NCBI RefSeq assembly: GCF_022581195.2
Contig: NC_061460.1
Span: 12,001,501-12,065,500, forward strand
DNA from: Helicoverpa zea
Taxonomy: Eukaryota; Arthropoda; Insecta; Lepidoptera; Noctuidae
Reading direction: 5' to 3'
DNA: 64,000 nt
Every line of letters begins with the position of its first letter. The stretch's first letter is position 1. This document shows positions 56,946 through 64,000 of the stretch, piece by piece. A program made the translations under genes and the position numbers. Under the pieces are notes generated by a model. It was not told the DNA's origin. It made no database searches and worked only from the letters and a program-made list of their open reading frames with translations.

Positions 56946-57691
56946 TGCAATGGATCAAAATAAGTTCAAATGTTGAACTATCAGGTTTAAGTCAAGATGC
57001 AGGTGGATTTAGAAAATATTTTGTATTAAGTGAGTGAAGCGTTAACAATTTAAAAATAGACGGTAATTGGTAAACCCAATTTCATTTTAATATCAAATAT
57101 TAAATTAACTAAGATTCTAACTTTAATTGCTTTATAACAACCATAAATCTCAATAGCCATTACCCGCAAAATATTTCAATCCATAAAACCAAAATGACGT
57201 ATTATTTCTCTCACTTATTAAACAAACCTTAATAGATAATACAAGGTATCTAGGTACCTGTCTACCTGTTAATATCTTATCATTTCCACGTCAGTAACCC
57301 TTCGGCCAGGAAGCTCGCCTGATTGATTTGCATTACAAACCTTTATAACGAGTTATTTCGGTCCAAAATTAGATACCTGTATTTTTAGGTATGAAAGATA
57401 AAGTGATAATGAGATTAAATATAATTGAAGGCTATTTATTTATAAAGGTATAGGAGAATCAGTTGTAATTGATTTTTAAAGTTTCATACTTTATACGTTA
57501 ATGCTCGTTGACTTTATTTTTTTGAATTATTTAGTTTATTATGTACTCAAATAATGCATTTATCTACACTAAGGTGGCAATATCAATTTTTGGGGGTATT
57601 TGTTAATGTTATTTAAAATTAATGCATTTTTAAGTAAATACTAAACTGATGACAGATCGTAATAAATAATAGGTCAAGAATTTCACATTAC
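56946..57691. other. AT-rich sequence, no gene seen
   Basis: Presumed start of the long first intron of gene A. Confidence 0.45.
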
Positions 57692-57936
57692 CTTTACAAA
57701 ACAAAGTGATCTCCACAAACAAAGTCAAAAACAAAACAAAATCACAAAACACACACAACGAAACACTTCACTCAAAAAATAAATAAAAAATCGAATCCAA
57801 GTCACATGCCACACTATTCAAGCACAAATAGTATTAACAGGTTCGATTAATATCGATTCATATCGATTGTTTTCGCTGTCACAATCGATTAACGATCGAG
57901 TGGGAGACCGGCTTCCGCGAGTGACCTAGAGATACT
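57692..57936 (-). other. putative 5' non-coding exon 1 (distal promoter, possibly gene A)
   Basis: On the minus strand a transcript starting at 57936 would run 245 nt to a donor, TGTAAAG|GTAATG (exon end 57692). The last 100 nt are GT-rich in the manner of insect 5' UTRs. Two upstream ATGs open very short frames (ATG AAT CGA TAT TAA, and ATG TGA), so the exon is non-coding. Three ATCGAT words lie at 57852, 57862 and 57884 on this exon. Linking it to the coding exon at 31365 is inference based on strand and on that exon beginning with an untranslated part. Confidence 0.45.
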
Positions 57937-57985
57937 GATACGAGCGAGTGGTGCGCGAGCGTCGCTCAGCATTCGAATACTCGGG
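57900..57985 (-). promoter_or_regulatory. core promoter with initiator and DPE-like spacing
   Basis: CGTATCAGTATC gives an insect initiator (TCAGT, A at 57936). GGTCT begins 27 bases later, at +28, matching four of five DPE consensus bases. Upstream DNA is CpG-rich (GAGCGTCGCTC). No TATA box was seen at -30. This fits an Inr/DPE promoter but is not proof of one. Confidence 0.4.
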
Positions 57986-58935
57986 TTGTGGAAGAAAGAT
58001 CTGTCTTGATACTTTGACTTTTTTCTGTGTGTATGTGGTCAGCACTTATTTGAAAGGGTGATTTTAGAAAGAAAGAATGAAAGAAAATACGTTTTTCCTA
58101 ACCCTTATCAGATGTATTTATAGACTAATTACAGACAAATGTAATATAGACATTTGATTACTTTATATCTTAAAGATTATATTTGGCACTGAATATGAAA
58201 TGTTTTCAAGTAATGCAATTTTTCTGCAAACAAAGTGTTCAAAATAAATATTATTACCAAAATTAAAGACCTACCAAAATACTTTTATTTATATTTCAGA
58301 AGTAATTAAAACTAGATTGCTGTAAATAGATTAAATAATATATGTATTTCAACAACGACGAACGATTTCAAGAACAATTAAAAAGTATTCAAGCATCTCT
58401 AGGTTAACACCTTGATGTCTAGACTTATTTCCTTGGACGTTGAATATTATACTATACTAATTAGCTGAAGAGGTTTTGTGCGGGTGCATGTGAAGTAGTT
58501 CCCAAGCGACGTACATGTAAAAGATATTGTGGGAAGTTGATATTCTTTCTAGATTTAAAAATAAAATTAGTCCTTACCCATTTTTAATCGACTCTGGTAC
58601 TAATAAATCACAGATCTTTCGCGAGTATCACAAATCTTTCCCAAAAGAAATGGTATCAAGTATCAACATCATTTGTCCGTCGTACAATTTTCCTCTACCC
58701 GCTAAGCAGCCGAGTGCGCACGAGTTTCTACCGGCCACGCGCCGATGTAAACAATTAACACATTGTAATTGATTTATTTCATAAAACTACTACGCTTTAT
58801 TCATAACTGTTTCGATTTTAAATTCAAATGAGCCATTTTTTTATGTGTCAAAGATTTTTTGTTGTGATAATGAGTAGTGGCTGTTTATGGGCTGATATCA
58901 CGGAGCCTTTTCTTGCACTTTTTTATTATATTTGG
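57986..58935. other. no gene seen
   Basis: Faint Lep1-like words at 58460-58520 (GAAGTAGTTCCCAAGCGACG). An 81-codon plus frame at 58527-58772 has no splice or domain support. Confidence 0.45.
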
Positions 58936-59512
58936 TTTGGAACCAACCTCTCAAGTATGAATGAGGGTTCGATTTCAGGTCAGACAAGTACCAATGCAAC
59001 TTTTATAAGCTTGAATTTAGGTACTTTCTAAGTATATCTTGGACACTAATGACTGTGTTTCTTATACTTATATGTACCTACTAACAATATATCAAGTTTA
59101 TTTATGTGTTTGTTTCAGTGCCATCCTACTAACGCAACAACTTCTACAATAAGTGCAAAGTTTTCTCCTTTCAGTTTTTTAAAATTGTTATCGTACCTAC
59201 TTGCTTCTCATATCACATGTCAGTGGCAGAATCGTCGACATCGACATCGACGGCATTGATTGCCAGAAACAAAAATAGAATAGAATAGACTGTGTTTCGG
59301 ATGACACGTCAAACTGTAGGTCCCGCCTGTCATTGAACCTACGGGTAGTCAGAAGCCAGAAAGTCTGACAGCCAACCAAGTCTGACCAAGGGATACTGCT
59401 ATGCCCGGGCAACTCGGTTGAGGAAGTCAGATAGGCTTCTTGTAAAAGGCTGGTAACGCTGCGTCCAGTTAGATTGGAAGCCGACCCCAACATTGTTTGG
59501 AAAAGACTAGGT
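58936..59512 (+). mobile_element. SINE, family A, split by an insertion
   Basis: The 5' part is 58936-59061 (ACCAACCTCTCAAGTATGA, the B box GGTTCGATTTC, CTAAGTATATCTTGGACAC). The 3' part is 59288-59512 (CGGATGACACGTCAAACTG to CATTGTTTGGAAAAGACTAG). The break is flanked by GACTGTGTTTC on both sides. Confidence 0.82.
59062..59287. mobile_element. 226-bp insertion with 11-bp target duplication
   Basis: GACTGTGTTTC occurs at 59051-59061 and again at 59288-59298. The insert ends AACAAAAATAGAATA, an A-rich tail that suggests retroposition on the plus strand. It also has AATAAA-like words in reverse near its start, so the orientation is not certain. The family is not recognised. Confidence 0.65.
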
Positions 59513-59803
59513 AGAGATGGCAGCGGTCATTTTGAAAATTAAGTAGATATTGTATAAATTTGGCTATGTGAGAAATATGATATGATTGGGCCATGTGAGA
59601 AATATGACACAATGGGGTGTTTAAGCTAGTTTCAAATCGTGGCAGTAAAGGTTGTTTAAAAGGTAAGTGTCTGATAACTTAAATAAAACCGGAGCTTTCG
59701 GGTTAAATATTGATATTCAGTTACCCAAGAGATTGGAAAACAAACCTTAAACGTTTTATTGTTATTGAAACACTCAACAGACGATAGTCGGTTTATGTGC
59801 TTC

Positions 59804-60069
59804 TGCACACTGCTGACTAAACAATCGGTCGACAGGTTGATTAAGTATTTATTTTTTAAGGAAAGTGTGAATCCTTTATGACTTATAATCTTATATTTTT
59901 ACTAATTTGTACACAGAAACTGTTGGTGTTCCTTTACTAATAATTAAATAAAAAAAAACAATCAATCCGTCATATACATACCAAATACCTTTTGGTTTAA
60001 TTTGCGCGCTTACGTTCATCTCCATACTGATTTAACCAGCTATCAGCCGACTAAAAGTTTGCAGTGTAC
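59804..60069. mobile_element. TIR MITE (GCACACTG/TAGTCGGC family)
   Basis: TGCACACTGCTGACTAAAC with TCGGTCGACAG, and in reverse TACACTGCAAACTTTTAGTC with GGCTGATAGC. Same family as 7511-7973 and 9887-9946. Confidence 0.7.
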
Positions 60070-60288
60070 CTACTCTTGGACTGGTGGACCTAGATTTACT
60101 AGTAAAAATGACGATTGCAATAATTTGCAGTAAGTAGCGCAGAAACCAATCGCTCAGGCGCTTGACCAAACTAATTGTCTTTTTCTGTAATTGCAAAGAG
60201 TTCTTTTTAGGCTTAGGTATTTATTTGTGATGCTGAAATGTCCGGTTGATACGATGTATAACTATTTATACAGCAACTAAGCTTACTC

Positions 60289-60352
60289 TTCTGGTTAGAT
60301 TGGAAACCGACCTCAACATAGTTGGGAAAAGGCTCGGGAGATGATAGAGATG
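60289..60352 (+). mobile_element. SINE, family A, 3' end only
   Basis: GTTAGATTGGAAACCGACC and CATAGTTGGGAAAAGGCTCG. Confidence 0.75.
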
Positions 60353-60845
60353 GACCTAAGTTTACGCTTGGGTTGTGTATTTAACGATGAATAATTTGAC
60401 AATTCCCTATTTTTCCTAGGGCTTTTTGGCATTCAAGAACTGGTAGGTAAAGAGATATTCAGTGACCTATGTACATATGGCATATTCACAGTGATATACA
60501 TTTTGTCAACAAAACAAGTACCTAGGGTCATTGAGACGTGTCGAAAAACAAAATAGGGAGACTTACTCCAGCAGTAGAATAATATAGACCAGGACAAGCA
60601 CCTACGAGACAAACATACTCCACAAATACAACCGACAACAGAAAAAATCAAGAACTAAACCAATAAGTTATTCCAAGTCCCCATCACCACTAACTATCCC
60701 AGTAACAAACATAGATCCAGTAAGACTTAATGGCGTTGGTCCAGTGCCCTCGAAGACTGCCAGCACGGTGGATCCTTGTTAACTAACGGTAATTAGCGTA
60801 CTAGTATGTATGGTGTAAATGATGGAAGGAGCGTTTGGATGTAGT
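60353..60845. other. unassigned; possible repeat at 60700-60790
   Basis: GCCAGCACGGTGGATCCTTG stands out and may be part of a dispersed repeat, but no second copy lies in the window. Confidence 0.35.
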
Positions 60846-61040
60846 GATGATGATAATGTCCTTCTAGCCGATTATCGGCCATGGCGGCTGTTATGAGGTA
60901 TTGCTCATATGAGGTAAGCCAACAGCGCAGGACATGCTATAGTGCACAACTATTGGCGCAGACATAAGTGCACTCTCTATTCCTTCACTCTCATAGCTCG
61001 ATGGGACGGCAATCCGACACGTCCGGAGAGATATCAGGCG
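60846..61040 (+). repeat. dispersed repeat (GCCGATTATCGGCCATGGCG)
   Basis: A GC-richer block containing GCCGATTATCGGCCATGGCG, GCGCAGGACATGCTATAGTG, ATTCCTTCACTCTCATAGC and GGACGGCAATCCGACACG. The sequence is familiar as an interspersed element in Lepidoptera. Only one copy here, so boundaries are approximate. Confidence 0.5.
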
Positions 61041-62149
61041 CGGGACTGACATTTAGGTACCTGTTCAATTTGGATGTAGTTGTAAGTTAAGGTTTGTTTA
61101 TTTTGCATTTTGGCTTTGTTTTGAGATTCATACATAATTTATCTTTTTTTCTCGAGTACTTCTCTCGGATATAATATTGACGACTTTAGATGAAAGGAGA
61201 TATAACAAGTTAAGCCGCATACGACCGGTTACACTATACCACAACTCCCGTTGCTTTTGACTTGTACCATCTGAAAACTGGTAGCAACTAATTAGTACTA
61301 ATTTCAACCTTCACAAGTTGCTTTACTTATAAGCATGTGACCAAGTTTGTGTCGGCCTACATTTATATATGGGCTTTGTTTTCATTTCATTTATTTAATC
61401 TTAGCTTCTGGCTTGAGGTAAAAGAATAAGATTAAAGGATTTCTGTTCGCGCCAAATAAGCCATTTGCCCTTTTCGCAAGTGGCTTGTCCGAAGTTGGCT
61501 TCTATTAACTTAGCAATAGTCAAAAAAATATGGAGAACAAACCACTACTGAGCATATTTGGGGAGTCAAATGATTTTAGAATTACGAAGATACTTGACGC
61601 GAACTGTAAAATAGGGACGAAGTCAAAACCTCTGCTCTTGGTTACGCTTATTAAAATGGTCCTAAAAATCAAAGGTTAACTTGGTTGACAGCAGACAGAC
61701 TAGCTCCTTCAATGACATACCCACTGTTTTTTAATTCAGAAATTATAGTGTACGATCAAGTCCCCTTTTACTATGATATCAAGTAAAGACCTTAATTTAA
61801 AAGTTTTTTTTTTTTCTATTTCCTTAAACCAAAATCGAGATAGCTTCAGTTTCGTTGCTTAAATCTAGCAGAAGTCAAGCTTTACAAATTGCTGTTTATT
61901 TAACACAGGGCTTGCAATGAAGAACTATGTTGTTTATCGTCCAAGCTTAAGCTGGATGTAGACTAGCGACAATTTGATGCGACTTTTAGTTGCAACTTTA
62001 TAAGTAGAATATTTTGACGCTTGCATTAATTATTTTCTCGTATTGTATTTTGCTTTGTCTATGGTTTGTTTTATATTCATTGTTACTATTAACTTTTTAC
62101 TACTTTTCTGTTATTTTAATAATTATATATATATATTTATTTATTTACT
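61041..62149. other. AT-rich sequence, no gene seen
   Basis: Nothing convincing. TA-rich at 62120-62145. Confidence 0.5.
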
Positions 62150-62432
62150 GGATTCGTGCCGAAACGGCGTCTTGATTGTATAGTCCCGAGGCAAGTCATG
62201 TGGTGGGTCAGTGCTGAAAACCAGCGCTGTTGTCTCGTGCCTGCGTGTGCGAGACACAGCATTATGCTGAGCGTTGCCCCTTTTCACGCATAAGTGACGC
62301 AGCTGCAGCGCTTTTCTTTTTTGTTTCACTGTTTGTTTTGTCCATTGTTTAATTTGTTTGTATTTGTGTGTGTTTGTTTTCTGCGTCATTTGTGTGTTAA
62401 ATAAATGGTTTTTCTTTCTTTCTTTCTTTCAT
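62150..62432 (+). mobile_element. non-LTR element 3' end with (TTTC)n tail
   Basis: A moderately GC-rich, non-AT block (ACTGGATTCGTGCCGAAACG to GACGCAGCTGCAGCGC) turns T-rich and ends AATAAA (62400-62405), TGGTTTTTC and a (TTTC)n run at 62411-62430. That layout is a 5'-truncated retroelement. The 82-codon antisense frame is not a gene. Confidence 0.55.
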
Positions 62433-62564
62433 TAATCTCTCTTTTTTTCTTTGATTCTCTATAAACTTTGGTCCCTGCAGAATTTGAACGATAGATTGAG
62501 AGTTCTTTGAGTTTCATTAAAGTTTTCTCATGGAATATTTTTACCTAATATGCAAATATGGAAT

Positions 62565-62665
62565 GACGGATGCGGGCTGCCCACGACCGGGGTGGTTGGC
62601 GTTCGTTGAGGGAGGTCTTAGTTTAGCAGTGAATAGCAATAGGCTGATATAATGATGATAACGAT
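62565..62665 (+). pseudogene. RTE-like LINE 3' end
   Basis: The plus frame reads RMRAAHDRGGWRSLREVLV then TAG, with TAGCAGTGA where QQW is expected, and is followed by GGCTGATATAATGATGATAA. This is the final exon-less stretch of an RTE-type ORF2 with inactivating changes. Confidence 0.75.
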
Positions 62666-63551
62666 GTAAACGTTTTAATAGATCTATTCAAGAATAGAAT
62701 ATCTTTATTTTAAAAGTGACGAAAAATGCTCTAAGTATTACTTTGCTGTCTTGGTAGCACAAACGGTAATAAACTTGCTCGTCTGTAGCTAACAAAGTAA
62801 ACTGAAACAAGTTTACTTCTTAATACTGATGGATTTAGAGCTAGCCAGCCAGTCATTATTTATGTAATGTTGTCGTGGTTTTTCCTTTGTATATTGGTAG
62901 ATTGCTACATTAAAATCTTTATTTAATTCACTAAAATTAAAAATCACTTAAAAGAGCAGTGAGATAATTTAAATCACATTTAGCCCGCATACTTCTTAGT
63001 TTACCTAATATTTTTCAATTAAATACATTATAGCCTCTATTGGGGATTCTATAATAGTTACCTATTCATGTATTCTTAGAAAAACATCAGTGACACAAAA
63101 AATCGTTTTTCATTGAATAGGAGACATAAAGCTAATTACAGTTCAAAACAATTTAGTAGAATTACTTAAACTACAAGAATTTAAATTTAATGATCAGTAA
63201 AACCATAACATTTATTTTGTAAATTGAATACTCCGATCAACGCATCCTGTATGCATAGGAAAACATCGCTCAAGGGAAAATTCACTTTACCACCCTGTCA
63301 TAGAGTTCAATTTTGTATGAATGGCAAGTCATTGAACATGCATAGCTGATGTTTTGATTTGCCTCGTTTCTAGATTATACATGATGTGGGCAGACGTTTT
63401 CATATAGATTTGAAAATAGGCTATTTTGTTCTAATGCCTAGGACACACAGACCTACGATTAATCTCAATTGAAATAATGCGATAATTGGTTACGATGAAA
63501 TCCTGTTTGTAAACATGATTGAAATTTATTTTTAATTAATTAAGTATCGAA
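62666..63551. other. AT-rich sequence, no gene seen
   Basis: Nothing recognised. Confidence 0.5.
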
Positions 63552-64000
63552 TTTTTTTTTTTTTTTTTTTGAATGTCTAAATAGCAGTAATTTTTTTATT
63601 TTATTGTTGGGTTCAGTTTATGTACATATTTACATGACGTAAAAAAAAGCCTTATTTATACATATATACAACTAAAAAATGGCATCAAAAAACTCCTCAT
63701 CGCTGCCCACCGGGAGTGTACCCAAGAGGCTGGCAGCATTGCCACGTTGGATGGCAATGCTTAATTTTTGACCAAAATAAAAACCAGCCTTTGGGTCACT
63801 TGAAGTGTCAGCAAGTCGCTTTGCCAGATCTTTAAAAAGCAGATGAGCACTTGGACCCCACGGCCCGAGGGTTTCAACCCCAAACGGCTCAAAGGTATAG
63901 TTACCAACCAGGGTGCTATATTTGCGCCGTTTGAGGTTCTCTGCAGCCGCAGCAGCGGAACCAGCACATCGCGCCGAGCTAGGAAGGTGAGATGGTGCAA
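63552..64000 (-). mobile_element. LINE 3' region, continues beyond the window
   Basis: It comprises the coding end (63998-63672), a short UTR, AATAAA words near 63594-63605 and a 19-base poly(A) (T-run at 63552-63570). The uninterrupted tail points to a rather recent retroposition. Confidence 0.8.
63672..63998 (-). CDS. C-terminal part of a LINE-type polyprotein (partial)
   Basis: The minus-strand frame is open from the window edge for 108 codons to TAG (63674-63672). It reads KRRKYSTLVGNYTFEPFGVE, then TLGPWGPSAHLLFKDLAKRL, then FGQKLSIAIQRGN and the acidic end GSDEEFFDAIF. The pattern (Tyr-rich start, F-PF-VET-G-WG, L-I-IQRGN) is typical of the segment after the reverse transcriptase in a non-LTR ORF2 lineage. 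The clade cannot be fixed without the upstream domains. There are no stops or frameshifts in the visible part. An overlapping 79-codon minus frame is a shadow. Confidence 0.75.
   Translation of the reverse strand, partial: APSHLPSSARCAGSAAAAAENLKRRKYSTLVGNYTFEPFGVETLGPWGPSAHLLFKDLAKRLADTSSDPKAGFYFGQKLSIAIQRGNAASLLGTLPVGSDEEFFDAIF

Overview
The window looks like nuclear DNA from a moth, most likely a noctuid. It is AT-rich and almost gene-free over tens of kilobases. It is crowded with short transposable elements of kinds familiar from Lepidoptera: tRNA-headed SINEs ending in GATGAT, Lep1/Helitron-like elements running from ACTAATATTATAA to GAAGCTAGT, many fold-back MITEs, and 5'-truncated LINE ends. 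No bacterial, organellar or viral gene organisation was seen. Family assignments rest on remembered sequence patterns, not on a search.

Gene content is sparse. The best candidate is a minus-strand gene (gene A). Its coding exons are 31325-31165, 30091-29939 and 29673-29598, followed by an AATAAA signal at 29414-29409. The two splice junctions are phase-compatible, and the product would be an unrecognised protein of about 129 residues with an MGSGIS N-terminus and a cysteine cluster. A promoter-like GC-rich block with a 5'-UTR-like exon and a good donor lies at 57936-57692. It could be the distal first exon of gene A, which would give an intron of about 26 kb. A second minus-strand 5'-UTR-like exon at about 15790-15641 would start another transcript (gene B) running off the left edge. 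Weaker exon-like islands lie at 1555-1599 (minus) and 42901-43007 (plus). A decayed reading frame lies at 38234-38530 (plus). Retroelement coding remnants are clear: a LINE C-terminus at the right edge (64000-63672), a frameshifted LINE C-terminus (24185-23827) and several RTE-like LINE tails.

Layout. 0-15 kb: repeats, including a 250-bp inverted duplication. 15.6 kb: gene B first exon. 16-25 kb: MITEs, a 117-bp tandem array full of GCCAT (YY1/Pho-like) motifs, and LINE debris. 25.3-26.6 kb: three copies of one 420-bp TIR element, one inserted inside another. 29.4-31.4 kb: gene A coding exons. 32-57 kb: the presumed gene A intron, carrying most of the SINE, Lep1-like and MITE copies. 57.7-58 kb: distal promoter. 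58-64 kb: more SINEs and LINE tails.

The genes cannot be shown to work together from the sequence. The coherent picture is a large-intron insect locus with alternative or distal promoters, whose non-coding space has been built up by successive and often nested transposon insertions.
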